This document shows, piece after piece, positions 25,251 to 40,200 of a stretch of 64,000 bases of DNA (the first letter of the stretch is position 1; each line of letters opens with the position of its first letter). Origin of the DNA: Panopea generosa. Lineage: Eukaryota; Mollusca; Bivalvia; Adapedonta; Hiatellidae. A program made the translations under genes and the position numbers. The DNA lies in assembly GCA_029582155.1 (NCBI GenBank), contig CM055901.1, positions 8,698,455-8,762,454 on the forward strand, given 5' to 3'. The notes under the pieces are model-generated. The model searched no databases and was not told the DNA's origin. It saw only the letters and a list, made by a program, of their open reading frames with translations.

Positions 25251-28200
25251 TAAATTCTTTAAGAAGGTAACTCAATCAATTACAATATTAACTTTTCTTC
25301 CTTGAGGCCAGCAACAGAGAAAATCAAGGTTTATATTATCAAAAACATTGAATTATACTTAATAAACTTACAATCATACAATTATTTCCAAGACATCCAT
25401 GATGTACAATGTTATGACAAATACATAACACAGATAATTATGATATGTTTTATAGAAATATTGAAAATGTTAGTCAACCACTGTATCAGTTAGAATTCTT
25501 AAGAGAAAACTTTGCAAAAAAATGTATTTTTGAATTCTTTGATTCTTTACCTGTACACATGGAGTTATAGAGTTCCTCAAGAGAACTGCAGAACAGTGAA
25601 GGCTTTGTTTGTCTAATCTACATTTGGGAACAACTATATAGTCATTTGCACAAGATCTCAATTTATAAAATTTAAACTCTTGAAAGAAAGATAAAAGATA
25701 ATCCGGAGCAAGCTTAAAAATTTGTATTGCTTTAGGAAAATGTAGGCTATTCGTTCTGCAATATTAAACCATTTAAGCTCCTGGAACAATGATTCAGATG
25801 GAGAACCATATGACATAATATATTAACCCTTTACTCCATAGATACGCGTTTTCCCGCACCAATCACAGGAGGCCTTTGAAAACAGTGCAGGAAGAGTTCA
25901 GATTGCACTGTTTTCCACTCTGTCAGTTAATATAAACATAATTCACCCATTGCTAATATGTGGTGAATTAATGCTTTCAATATTAGAGGTGTCCAAAGGC
26001 GTTTATATGAAGTAAAGGGTTAAGGATGATTTTAGCCGCTTTCTTTTGGATTTTTCTAACCTGAGCAGTTTATAGGCCAATCAATTTGCCTTCACTGCCC
26101 ACCAAGATAAGTCCCCGTGGGCACAATGCAACTCAGCATACATTTGTCTTGCTTTATATATTATATATAAACTTGCTTTGATCTTATTGACCAATCATTA
26201 TCTTAAGAAACTTGACAGACAGAATGAATTATTTTAGTAAACAAATGGTTTAGTGTTGACACATATAAATTGCTTTGTAATGAGACCATTTACAATACCT
26301 CCGGTAATCATTTAAAGTAATAATTGGCACACTTCAAACTTTGTTATTCATTTGTAAAATTTATGTCAAGTACATGTAACTACATTTTGCAAAATATTAA
26401 TGACTGATTTTATGGCCATTTTAACACAATTATAGGACATCTGGCCTTATTGAGCGATGAGACATCTAGCAAAACCAATGATAAAGTTTTTTTGGTCTAA
26501 GCTGGTCTCGGTCACACAATCTCAGAAGTGATACGTATGCGTAACAGCATCTTGGACCATTCTGCAACGGATGTCCTACATAATAACAATTGTTAACATA
26601 GTACATACATGTATTTGACAATTGACAGAGGATCACAAAGCTAAATAAGTGTGCAGTAAGTCATTATAGGAGTACTATATAGATATAATTTGTTGTTATA
26701 CACAGAATGAAGCAATTTCGTAAATGAACAGAATACTTACAGCATAACTGGCTATTAAAAATGCAGCATTAGCTCTTTTTCTGGCGTCAAAACTTGTGTA
26801 ATGAACAATTCTCTTCTTTGCCAGTGAAAATGACTGAAAAAAATAAAGACAATTTATACAATCATGTTCATAGGCATTTGTGTTGTGTGATTTTATAATC
26901 AAATATATCATTGGTGGGGGAAGGACCTAGTGATAAAGCTAAGTAAAATCACTGGCCTTCGGAATATAACCAGCAAAATAAGTAACTGGAACGGCCTTGA
27001 CTCAACCCGCAACCTAAGTGTTGAGAAATTGGCCACAGAGGACAATTCTTGGAAATGGAAAATGGGTCCTCAAGAAGGAAACTCTTAAAGTTACACTACA
27101 ACAACCATGTAATATTTCATATAGATCAATCAACAAATAACCTACTGTCAAGACTAGAAATCAGTAATGGATGGAATAATTTCTCAATTCAGTAATTACC
27201 GCAGTAGCAACATCATGCCGCTGTATTTCCACAACATTTAACTGCCAATGCTTTCCTTGTAATAATCCTTTAACATCCTTTAAACCTGACATAATTCGTT
27301 TATAATGACTTTGGCTGCGAGTCTACCTATCAATGCCCCGCAGAAACATTTCTTCCTATCTGTAGTTGAAGAACCTTGCTGACAACTGTGAAACAGTTGG
27401 AGACTATAAAGTGTGTGGGGTGGCACAGTCTTGTTTAATACGTAATTTATTAAACAGAGACCCATATTTTGCTACTTCCCGATTGAAAAATCATTTTTTT
27501 ACCCAATTGAGGCCCCCCAATAAGTGGGAATAAAATCAGAATTTTCTAACATTTAAACCCAACTGGATATGGAGAATTATTGTAATATTCGATAAATAAT
27601 GGTTAGAACTTGATCTTAACAGTGTTACGCTGTATTTTCCAGTTCGCTCAATTTCCACTCAATCAAACCATTTTTCCTTAGTCCCAAAGGCTTTGGCTTC
27701 TTCCTAATTTTCAGGAAAGGAGTTCTAAATTTATATTTATAAATAGCCTCTATGAATGTTTTAACATTATAAAATTGAAGTTTGTGTTTATATTTAACAT
27801 ACTACTGCATATATATCAACATAACGAGACCCCACTTTCCTATGGTTTTTTATATATTTCATGTGCATTTATTTTCAGCACATCAATTATACAAACATGT
27901 ATAGTGTACCCATTGACTATTTTTATGTGAAGCACAGCCCTCATATTTGGCAGAGTGGCACATGTGCCACTTGTGACTTTGCCTATGAGCGCACTTGAAT
28001 CCATCTCTTATTGGTAATCACATTCAGAGGGTTCATTTCCTGGACCATTTAAAATATATGTGATAAAATGTCAACAAAATTTGAAAAGATCTGCTATTTG
28101 ATTGGTTAAAACAGAAGGGCAATCACTTAGTAGCTGATTTAAACTACTGTTATACTATTTAAAAATAACAGCAACAATTGAAACATGTCCTAACTACTGA

Positions 28201-31200
28201 ATTCACTGACCATTACCTTCTTTTATTACATTGGCTATTAAAATTCTTTTGGCCAGCATTAAAATAATGTTTGTTTGCTGCCTCCTATTTTTATTACATT
28301 GGCTTTTAAAATTCTTTTGGCCACTATTAAAATAATGTTTGTTTGCTGCCTTAATCCTAGTATCAAAATTAGGTGGGACTTTTGTTATATCAGAAAATAT
28401 ATTCATTTAGAACATAAAATTAATGTAATTATACATATACATGCAACTGTCCCTAAAGGTGAAATAAAAAAAAATAATACTTTCCAAAATTAGAAAAACA
28501 AGAAATGTCACTGCCCCCCAATGGTCTGTGAAAAAACAAGAGGCCCAAGAGAGCCTGAGGACGCTCTACTGACTCATGAACCCTCGGGGCGGGGTCATTT
28601 TTAACCCTAGGGACACCATTTGAACAAGTCTAACAAAACATGCATGTGAAGTTTCAGTTTAATTGGCCTAGTGGTTTCAGAATAGATGAAAGAAAAAGTG
28701 AATTTTCTGTTTTCCCATAGTATCCCTAAGTAAAATTCTAAGTCCCCTTACAGGGCCCCTATAAATTTGAGCCCCTTAATTCTTATCTGCAATCAAACCC
28801 CTAAACATAGGGATAATTTATGCAAAATATGAACAAATCTGACATACCGGTTCTCAAGAAACGATTTTAGTAATTCCCAATTTTTACCCTTTTAGGGCCC
28901 CTCCTGACCCCTTAAGACAGTGGAACCCATTCATTTTTACAAATCTGAACCTCCTTCACCAAACAATGTTTCTGTGAAGATATAGGCAAAATCATTTCAA
29001 TTTAAAAAAAAAGCAATTTTTTTAATGACATGTATCCCCTAATTGAACCCTCTGGACGGGGTCATATTTAACCATAGGGACACCATTTGAACAAATCTAA
29101 CAATGCTATAGTGGGTCATCATTACTACATAAACATTTTGAAAATCTGTTGGGCCGTTCATGAGAAGAAGATTTTTTAAGTTTTGGACTATTTTTAGTAA
29201 TGGCGGCCATATTGAATTTCAGATAAAATAAAAAAAAATCTTCTGTATAGTCTCCAATGCAACATAAATATGCATGTGAAGTTTCAGTTTAATTGGCCTA
29301 GTGGTTTCAGAGAAAATGCTGCTAATAGACGACAGACAACAGACAACAAGACAGACAACGCGCCATCGCATAAGCACTTCTGGCCTTTGGCCAGTAGAGC
29401 TAAAAACAATATATGATATAATAGGTAGTCATGTCATCAACCAAAGTTAAATTGTGACCTTGACCTTTGAAGTGGGATTCTGGGTGTAACGCACGACACA
29501 TCGTCCTGTTATGGTGGTCATTTGTAGCTAGTATTAACAAATCCATCTATGCTTGACAAAATTACAGACCAGACACAAAATCTCAAAAAGTGTTGTCAAA
29601 CAAACTCAAATTGTGACCTTGACCTTTGAGAACAGGTGTGGGTCTTACTAGCAACATGTCATAATGTTATGTTGATCATTTGTAGCAAGTATCATTAAAA
29701 TCCATCTATGCATGACAAAGTTACAGGCCGGAAAAGAAATCTTAACACAAACTCAAAGTGTTGTCAAACATGACAAAGTTACAGACCGAACACGAAATCT
29801 CACACAAACTCAAAGTGTTGTCAAACAAACTCAAATTGTGACCTTGACCTTTGAGGTACGGGTGTGGGTCTTACTCGCGACACGTCGTTATGTTATGTTG
29901 ATCATTTGTAGCAAGTATCAACAAAATCTATCTATGCATGACAAAGTTACAGGCCAGACACGAAATACCAGACGGAAGGACAGACGGAAGCGATTTCTAT
30001 ATTCCACACAAAAAATTTTTGGGGGGGGGGCATAAAAAAATGATTTGAGTAGGCAGCCTTATTGATAGGTAGGTAAGGAGACAGCAAACAAACAATATTA
30101 TAATTTTATCCTTAGAATCAATATACATGTTTCCTTCATATACCAAAATAGAACTGACTTCTAAGAAAAACTTTATGCATATTAAATTTTAATTTAAATG
30201 TAGACTTAAGGACACACTACCACTAGAACTCTTTCAGATTGCAATCAGCGGACAGGTACATAAAAATGTTCACAGCTTAAAAGGCTATCAAGTGCGTCAG
30301 TGCACTCTACATAAACTTTTAATCCCAGTCAATTTAATAACTTATACTAATTTATTTTAGCTTGATTGCATTTAATTTATAAGCTCTGAACTTATAAGAA
30401 TTGTTCTCGAGTCTGCTTCCTGTGCAGAACCAGCAGTACTGGGTGCTTGATTAAGAAATAGCCAGCTATATTATATTTGTAAAGGAAAATGGGGAAGTAT
30501 TTAAAGGGAAGTTCAAGAATATTCAAGATAAAGAATTTTTGGTTCTTGCACTCAGCTCTTCCATACATCGCCCTCTATCAATGTTCAAAACCACTTTGGA
30601 TTCCCTTCCATGATACTATTGAGATACTCCAGACAAGCAAAAATATCTGTATTGCGTGTAATATGTACCTATTTATAAATAAACAACTTTCCAGAATCTC
30701 AAAATGTGTCATGCATAATGATGCATATTTAATTATAAATAAACAACTTCCTTGAATCCCAAAATGTGTTATCATATTATAATAAATGTTCCTTTTGTAA
30801 TGTTTTTGCAGATCCACATTAAACTGATATATAAGCTGGTATTACATGTTGACAAAGATGAATTGCAGTATTTGTCAGGTAATATTATTTGATACCTTTT
30901 TGAATAAGGAGGGTTAAAGGAAAAAGTAGAAGGGGGTTCTGGGGATCCTCCGCAAAAAACAGAAGAAACTGAGCTGAAGATAGCCAGGTTTTCATGCAAG
31001 AGAAGCCATCACCCATCACCCCCACCACCCACCCTCATGAAGGCATGTTACTAAAAATGGGAGGGGTGGTTTCGAGAGGGGTGTACCCTCATGTGTTGAT
31101 TTTTTTTAAGTTTGACATTCGTAAATGCTGTATGTGTTCCTATTTAGAATATTGCTGCAATAAAATGAATACAAAGAAATTTAAAGTTTTTAATGGATGA

Positions 31201-34200
31201 CTAGCAAGGAATTATACAGAGAAGGAAAGGCAACTGATTGAGATTTTGTATTGATTTTTATTAAGTTTGACGTTCGTAAATGCTGTATGTGTTTTTATTT
31301 AGAATATTGCTGCAATAAAATGAATACAAAGAAATTTAAAGTTTTTTAATGGATGACTAGCAAGGAACTATACAGAGAAGGAAAGGCAACTGATTGAGAT
31401 TTTGTGAACGCTTGTGTATAATTTACGCAAAATCTCGCAATATCTCGTTTTCAATTATCCAACTTCCATTCAAAATGCAAATTCAAAATTCTTACATTGC
31501 AGAGAGACAGTCTCATCAAAACAATACCATTCCCAGAAATTTGTGTTTAAAATTGCTGAAACACTTTTTATTTCAAAATATCTATACTGCAGCTAACATA
31601 ACGACAAGTTAACTATGATACATTTTCCTTCAAGCTTCAATATCTAGCCAAATAATTAATCCTTTGTGTGCTATTTCATCAACATTTAATCTGGAGATGC
31701 AAGTTTCCTATCCAATACAAGTTTCCTATCCTATTCTATACAAGTCTTTGATGACTAGTCATATTTGAAAGTTACAATTTATATATATGTTTTAATGTTT
31801 GATTCAATATACACTGTAGAAGCAAATTATTTTTTTCTTATAGAATTTGTGTATTTCCAAATGAATACCAATTTTATAAAAGTAAACACAGATAGATTAT
31901 TGTTAAAAATTCTTTTTTCCCATGTCCCCTTCTTAATATCCTGCATAAACTGGACCACAGTAACCAAACGTTGACTGTCACCACATCTGGGTATTTTCAA
32001 TGAACAAAAACGCTTAAATCTATGTTAAAAATTTAAACCATTTTAAGTGGGGATTTATTTGTTGAAATAAAATGCTGATAAACTGGGGGTATCCAACTAT
32101 CCATTAAAATGCATTTCAAATATATGTTTCTATCCTATATTAGAATATTATTGCCATAAAAATATAGTAAAGGAGTGTTTATAAATGGACAACTTGTCAT
32201 ATTTCAAAGTTAATACAATCGAGAGGTTTGCATTTTTAATCTTTAATTCTGTAATTTTCATTACGTGTCAGTGTATTTCCAAATAAATATAAATTTTATT
32301 AAAGGAAACATTAATAGTTAAGTCTTAAACATCCCTAATAAACGGGACCGCTTTAACCGTTTTTAAGGATCCACCTTTTGAAGGCGCCAACTTTCAAACC
32401 GGGTTTCTCAAATTTGTTAACATCCGGTAGGCAACATACTGGTGTTTTTTCGTATTTTTTCTCAATTTATGTACAAAATAAACAATTTGAAGTGGGGATT
32501 TTATTCTATATTTGTTGAATTAAGATGCTGAGAAAACCCTTTACGATTTCATTGTTTTGTTTACTTGCATAAAGCCATACTATACACTGAAATCTATTTC
32601 TAGTTGTCTTGATCTCAGAAATGGTCATGACACACTTTATTAAATGTTTCGTTACGTTCGATTGCATTATACATACTACACGTGATTGGGAGGTTAATGA
32701 ATCAATTGAAAGGTAATGCCGACACTTTGGTCAGTAGTCAATTTTAAATCTTGTGAAAAACAATCTCAGAACAAGAAATTTCACAGGACACAGCATTCTA
32801 TATTGAGGCGGAGTAACCTTCAAATGACTCATTCTGATTGGCTTACCTGTACACACCTCCAGTTCACACTTGCTAGTGATTGACAAGTCTGTGAAATAGG
32901 TCAATTGATCACAGGGTCACTTGTTTAGTTACTGATGGGCTTGTATAATGGGATTATCTAACATTAGTCACAATGGGTGGGAAGGCATGTCGGGCCACTT
33001 AAGGGGTGTCGGGCCACTTAAGGGGTGTTGCTAATCAACCAAATCTTTTGAAGGGATGTCACATACCACATGCTTTATGACTCTGGGGGAAACCCTGAAC
33101 ATTGAAATAATTGTGGTAAAAAAAGGTTTAATAATAAATATAACCACTTCTAATAAAATATTATCAGCACTGTAATTCAAATTGTGTAAACAACTGAGTT
33201 TATAGAAGATAAAGCTTCTTGAGTTTTTTTACTGACAGCCTGACCTAATTTACTAATTCACACATTCATTACAAATAAATATTATTACATAAATCAATAA
33301 TTTATATATAAGTAGTTTGTACAAACACTTTCTTCTTTTTTGAATAGCAGTAACCTAAATAGTCAGCAAAGCAAATCCATTTTTATCGAACTTTGCTTTA
33401 CAAAATTGAAAATATCACAGCATAAGTGATGTTATATACAGAAATTAGCACTTTAATTGTGTCTTATTTTCAATTAATGAAAAAATTCAACATAAAAATT
33501 AACAATATCCATATTGAAGCAGCACACAATGAAAAAAAAATCTTTAAGAAATTCATCATGAAATTAAATTGTTTTATTTTTTTGGGAAAATGGCCGTATA
33601 TTTCATATCAATACAAGGATTTTCAATACTGAAAAGTATTTTTAACCTTGAAAACTGATTCATCTTCTTGTCCTTGTCACTTAACAAAGCAACATGTCAG
33701 ATAATAACAGTATAAAACACATTAAAGATTCACTGCTTAAGACAGCTGAAGCTAAATGTCTGAAATCATAATGAAAACATGGCAAAGTTCCAGAAACATA
33801 TGTGAAGACCCTTCAATTGTCAAGTTTGTTAAAAAGAAGAAAATGGACACAAATAAATAAAGAACTGTAAAAGAATCAAATGAAATGACCATGCATTTGT
33901 CTTTTTAAACTGGTTCAAAGAGAGACAAACCATTAGCAGATCCATTCCTCCACCGCACAAAAATTGATTGGCAAATAGTTGAATTGATTGGAACTTTGAT
34001 GCTAGTCAGCACAAGCCATTCCTAAAACACCCAAATATATTAAACCCCCTTAATTGTAATTTTAAGCTTCCTACCTAAATTCCTTAATCTGCCTCTGCAG
34101 AGAGAGTGGGAGGCAGTTATACATAAAAGCAGATTTTCACAAGCCAATTGTCCATTAGGTGTACATCTACAACATATTGTACGCATAAAATGTCTTGCTA

Positions 34201-37200
34201 ACAAATTAACTCATTACCTAACCAATTAGGTCTAACCTCTCTTATCTTACCACATATACTAGATGTTTTGTATGTAAAATGATGTCTCTGAAGGTAACTA
34301 TCATATTAATTACAAAATGCAGCTGGAGGCCAGACAGTACACTTGTGTCAAGGTTACTAGCCCTGGTAGCCATATAGATAACCTATTTGTTAGTTTGTAA
34401 ACACATTGCAAAAAACATCTTATTCCCATGTTATGATTAAATAGATACACTTAGTGCAGCTCCTACATTTCTACTGCGCAGTTCCAGAATAATATTTACC
34501 TATTTTGTGGCACATTAAATGAGCATTTATATTCCAAAGAAATAATGTGATTTATCACTTGTTCTTTGCATGAATTAATAAAATATAATATATAATAAAT
34601 AAATAAAATCTAACTTAACTAGTAACTCCCACTTTTTATTAAAAAAATTCAGACAAAATTCCACACTTTGTTTTGTATACAGGTGGGAGGAAAGTGGAGA
34701 TTGGTGAGACTTACCTTTAATTTTTTATTCAATTTGCAACAATATCTGTACAACATAGAAAGATTCAACGGTCCAAAATCAGCATAGAAACTGAAAAAAA
34801 GAAAAGGAATAATTAAACACAAAAAGGTTTAACTTTGAGGGCATTCCTAAATGTTTAATTAGGAACCAGTTACAAAATCCTTTATTGTTTACATGACTTT
34901 GTAATGTATTTAAATAAGCTTTTACATGTGAAAAACACCAGCTTAGTACTTAATGATCATTCATAGAACTGAATATAGAAATACAGAGTTTCTTGTCCTT
35001 TTTGCAACCAAAATTAGACATCATTTGCCAAAACATGTTTTCCTCAAATGTAAAAAAAATTTTTTTGTCTCAATATTAAAAATATAAATAAAATATATAC
35101 ACTTTTAATGGAATTAAGTGGTAGTTTAATAGTTAAAAACAATGAGGAACAAGGACGTTAGTCTGTAAACTGTATTATACATATACTTACTGATTACATT
35201 GTTTTGAACCTCACCCGTATTTTTGTTATTCGATGCTATAAACAGTGTTTTCTCCAGTTCCAATTTTTTGGGGGTCATTGATGACCCACTGACTTAAAAT
35301 CTGGGGTCATCGGTTGACTAGTTTTAAACTTAAATCAACTTGGATAAATGGAGGTAGAAAAATACATATTTTATTAAAACAGTTTTACTTCCTGTTTCAC
35401 GTAAATTTCAAAATCAAAACTGCAACTGAGGTTAACAACTTCAAAACAATTTAAATTCAAATCTGAAAAAAAAAATCTTCTGTAAAGTCTCCTATGCAAT
35501 AGAAACACCCATGTGAAGTTTCAGTTTAATTGGCCTAGTGGTTTCAGAGAAAGTGCTGCTAACAGACGACAGATGTCAGACAACGGACGACAGACAACGC
35601 GCCATCACATAAGCACTTCTGGCCTTTGGCCAATAGAACTAACAAAAATGCGTAATTTGAATTTCTGTATTTTTAGATTGCTTCATAGTGGACTCACTGA
35701 ACAAATCTGATTGCGTAAAATGAGATTCAATTGCATCAAAAACGCAAGAAACACGCTCTGGAGAAAACACTGCTATAATCCCCTTCGTATTGAAGGAGAT
35801 GTCCCCATCCATACCAAAACACAGGTTCTAAAAGTTACTTGTCACAACTGTAGAATTTTTAATTACTGATGTAGTGGCAAACAAATTTCAAGAGATTTAG
35901 AGGGAAAATTCCACAATATCTAAGTTAATTCACAAACTTGACATTGTTGCATTAGAATAAAGACTATTATGTGACCATTATTAAACAATGAATGACACAG
36001 TCACTGTACAGTTTCAAAATATTATCAAAGATCTTATCTCAATGAGATAATAAAACTCAATAGTTCATACATGTATATATATACCGTCATATAAATATGA
36101 TAAAAAATGTTGCAAAGTCATTTTTAACAATTAAGCTAAATTATTGGAAAGCTACTCTAAATACATGTAGAAACCAAGATTTCTTTGGCTATTAACTTCA
36201 AAATTTCTTGACTTTCTCATTATAAGCCGGACTCAATTAGTAGTCGATTACGCATCTGACTATCAATCTAGAGGTTGTGAGTTTGAACCCCTGCCTGGCA
36301 ACTGTCTCTGTGATGATTGCTATACAAAATTGTGTCTCGTTATCATTTGCTCTCACCACTGATTCAAGTGGGAAAGTTATCAGTTATTTGAGGAGATGGG
36401 GTGTGCTCAAGGATCCCAGGAGACAGTGGTTAGGTTAACTGATTGTCTGACAATAGCATAAAAATAATGCTAAATAATGCATCAACCTACCTGTCTGTCT
36501 ACTTTAATTTTGCGATGAAAATAAGTAATGGTTTAGTCAACCGTAATTTAGTAGTGTTATGTGGCATTAACCAGATGTGATAATCCAATATACAGCAAGA
36601 AGACTGACAATTGTGAATAGGAATGAACCAGTTATTCATTCCTGCTGAGAACCCTGTTATATGAAGTCAAGTATGTCATTGAAAATCAACAAGTAATACA
36701 ATAGGCAATATTATTTTATAAAAAATTAAAACAATTTTAGGTAAAACATTTAATCAATATCACCATTATCATCAATATTGTCCAGTCACAAAAATCGGCC
36801 ATTAAATAAAGTTAGCACATCACATGCAAACTCAAACTGCTAATTGATAAATATATTGTTTAATATTGATAGACCATTAATATATGTTGCCTTCTTTGCC
36901 AGATGTTCAAGTGAATTCAATAAAAAAAATAAAACTGTTTGTGTTGTCACATTTTCTAAGACGATCGTATAGCTGATTATCTTTAAATGTCTCTGTCAAC
37001 ATCTTTTTTACATGATTATATTTTTCCTTTTAAAGGACCACTGGGTCTAGGTAGTCAATACTTACTTTTCATATACTAATTCTTCATCCACACAAAAATA
37101 ATGTGTGTGTGCCGATGACCTTGGTCTGGTACGAAGAGTTGCAAAGTACAGCCGATCTGTAAAACAAGGAATACATTTCTAATAAGAACTTAAAATTATG

Positions 37201-40200
37201 TTATCTAAAAGCCAAATGTTAACTTAAGAATTATGTTTTAACTTTTTTCTAGACAATGCAGGGCTTAAAATTTCTGATAAAAGCTACTCATCCTCCTTTT
37301 CCAACATTTTTGATAGAATGCTTAAAATCAAAGAAATATTAAGGTCAGTTTCTTAAATCTTACTCTCCTGACCAAATGTTCACTCGTCATGGTGAGTGGA
37401 CGAGTAGAATTTTCCAGCCTTGCAGTGTGTTTCAAACAATGTTTAACCATTTACTCCATAGATGCGCGTTTACCAACAACAATCACAGAAGGCCTTTGAA
37501 AACAGTGCAGGAAGAGTTCAGAATGCTCTTAACAAGCAATCTGAACACTTCCTGCACTGTTTTTCACTCTGTCAGTTAATATAAACATAAATCACCCAAT
37601 ATTTCAAAAACCTTCTATATTAGGTGTCCAAAGGTGTCTTTATGAAGTAAAGGGTTAATTTCAAAGAATTAATTCAGATAATATTACCAATACATACATG
37701 TATATATAGTACAAAACTAGACACAATGTTCTTGCATGCATATGTTTAGGTTGATTATAAAATGTATCCGGCTTTCAACTTTATTATGAATCAATACAAC
37801 TAATCAAGTCCTTAATTACCATCATATACAGGACTGTTTGACCCTTTGCTCCAAAAGGCTTTTCTTGGATTCTTCCAAATTGAAAGCATTAATTCACCAC
37901 GTATCAACAATGGGTGAATTATTTTTATATTAACTGACAGAGTGGAAAACAGTGCAGGAAGTGTTCAGATTGCTCGTCTGAACTCTTCCTGCACTGTTTT
38001 CAAAGGCCTTCTGTGATTGGTGCAGGAAAACGCGTATCTATGGAGTAAAGGGTTAAATACCATCATATACAGGACTGTTTAAGTGGCTACCCAGCACTAG
38101 ACATCTCTTACTTATAAATTACTTATTTTGCCCGGGTAAATGCTGTTTAACAATAAATTTAAACTGATAGCAACAAAAATATATTTAGTTTTAGCATCGA
38201 AACAAGTTGGTATGAGCATGTTTCACTAGTGACAGAGTCAAGCTACAAATGCCTCAGTTATAAATCTATCACAAGACAACATCAAGAATATGATTTCCAC
38301 CTTTAATTTAAAATCCTCTTGATTTGGGTCTAGCACAGGCCTGTAAGTTGTGAGCTTGTTTACAAATGCTCTACTTGGACTAAATAAACATGTACATTTA
38401 AAAAAACTCTTTGCTGATTTGTAATATCCATGAAAGTACCTTTATTCATGCAAAATGTTTCGACTTATGATTTAAAGAGTAGTCATTCAAAAGACAAGTA
38501 ATAAATACACAGTGGTTGCATAAAACTTACTATAGCTTTTGGATACCTATATATAGTAAATAATGGAAAGGTAGGACACTCAAAAATACCAAAATCACTG
38601 TATCTATGACCCATGACTGATTTTAATGAAATAAAGCTATAGCGTAAGTAGTAAATAATATTCTAAACATATATATACATCATGTAATAACAACTGATAA
38701 GTCGTGTTTTACCTATAAAGTTAATATTTTACATTTCTTAATGATTCCAACATTTGCCTTGCCTAGTTACTTCCGGTTACATGCAGCGAATATCTTGTAT
38801 GATTTTTATTGGTTATCAGGTGTTGTTTGACAGATGGCGGGAAATACATTTTCGGTCTTTCCAAACACGATAACATTAAATGATAACTGAACATTATAAA
38901 ACAATAACTATATAATTGTTTTCCCTAAGGGTTAACAATTTCACATGTTTCATGTTTATAATGCAATATTTCTGATATATTCTTATCAAATTCCAAAACT
39001 TCAATGAATGAATGGTGTTTTACGGCACGTCGACACATAAATAGGTCATTTTGTGCGCGCAATCAAACCTTCAAAATGTAAGGTTTAAATTTTGGCTAAT
39101 CGTACAATGACGACATATTCACTCAATGTCAGAACAGTGCTGCCGGTGTTAACGAACCATCGATGTTAACGAATCACTTGCATTTTAACCTATTGTACAT
39201 TACAAAATAATTTGTTATTTAGATTTCTATTTTCATACGTTTGATGAATCCTTAAACAACAACTGACAAAAATTGCGAAAACAGAAGTCAATGTTTTCAA
39301 TATGTGATGAATTGTATTCCAAATGTTTTAGATTTTTTTCTCCAAATGTTAAAATTGATCTAAGGAGTGAATGTGTTAATTTATGGCAATGTATGGGCTT
39401 ATTTTATACAATTTAGGTCTAAAAAGATTGCTTGATTCAATTTTATACTTTGACAATGTTCAATATAATTAACAGTTTGGTGTTAAGTCCCCCACAGGTA
39501 AGAAAAACTGAAGAAAAACAATCAATTTCTGCAACATTTAGGTGATAGTTTCTGTAAAACTGGTAGTTTGACACTGCACAGTATTTTTTAAACAGCACAT
39601 TATCTCATCTTATAGTATGAGGGATTTGTTACTACCAGAAGTGATCCTCTATCACCCAAAAAGGTAGAATCGATAAACAACAATGTAGGCATTGTAAGAT
39701 TGAATTCAAAATGCAAACTTCACAGAATGCGAGATAGATAATTTGTCTATAATTTGACTGTGAACAAACCGTAATTTTCAATTTGAACATTGATCTTGAG
39801 AGTATTAAATAAAAAGTGATTTGTTAACACCGGCGACACTGTACTGGATTTGTACAGCCATCGTAAATGCAAAAACTTATATTTTACAGAAAAATGCATA
39901 TTTCTTGCCAACTACTGTTTCCAAAGATATCAACATTAGTCAGTAGGCTTATTATGATTTTATCCACGGATTTAATTTAGGTATTCTCACTTTAAACCTA
40001 TATATTCTTCAAAACAGATATGGTATTTTTGAAGTGTCCTACAGTTCCATTCTTTACTGTATATATAGCTATCCAAAAGCTATAGTCAGATTACGACCTG
40101 TGCATAAAACCAAGGTCGTCCGAATGAATTTTCTTCCAAATTGACAGCAGATATTTCTGCAATTGTTGACAAAACGCACAATATATATGCAATTATTAAC

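Larger units (their letters stand above)
18639..26740 (-). other. CDC14 intron 4
   Basis: 8,102 bp, the longest intron. It holds a 133-bp imperfect duplication at about 18829-19100, a family 2 SINE (19135-19330), a Tigger-like MITE (19783-20895), a dispersed repeat (20945-21240), a family 2 SINE joined to the 68-bp satellite (22500-24345), an AAT microsatellite (25218-25252) and a TTAA MITE (25823-26023). The remainder is AT-rich with nothing recognised. Confidence 0.55.
26834..34714 (-). other. CDC14 intron 3
   Basis: 7,881 bp. It contains a 68-bp duplication (28221-28351), the 'acaagaggcccaagag' repeat (28500-29402), a tandem element with TGACCTTGACCT motifs (29415-30010), a SINE tail fragment (30340-30470), an imperfect about 62-bp duplication at 30660-30775 and a 154-bp duplication (31097-31405). 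31.4-34.7 kb is AT-rich with nothing recognised. Confidence 0.55.
34791..37065 (-). other. CDC14 intron 2
   Basis: 2,275 bp with the right-end copy of the dispersed repeat (35460-35645) and a plus-strand SINE (36225-36475). Nothing else recognised. Confidence 0.55.

Noticed and set aside
29712..30035. 107-codon ORF with repeated TQTQSVVK words
   Set aside because: It follows from the tandem dispersed element at 29415-30010, not from a gene.
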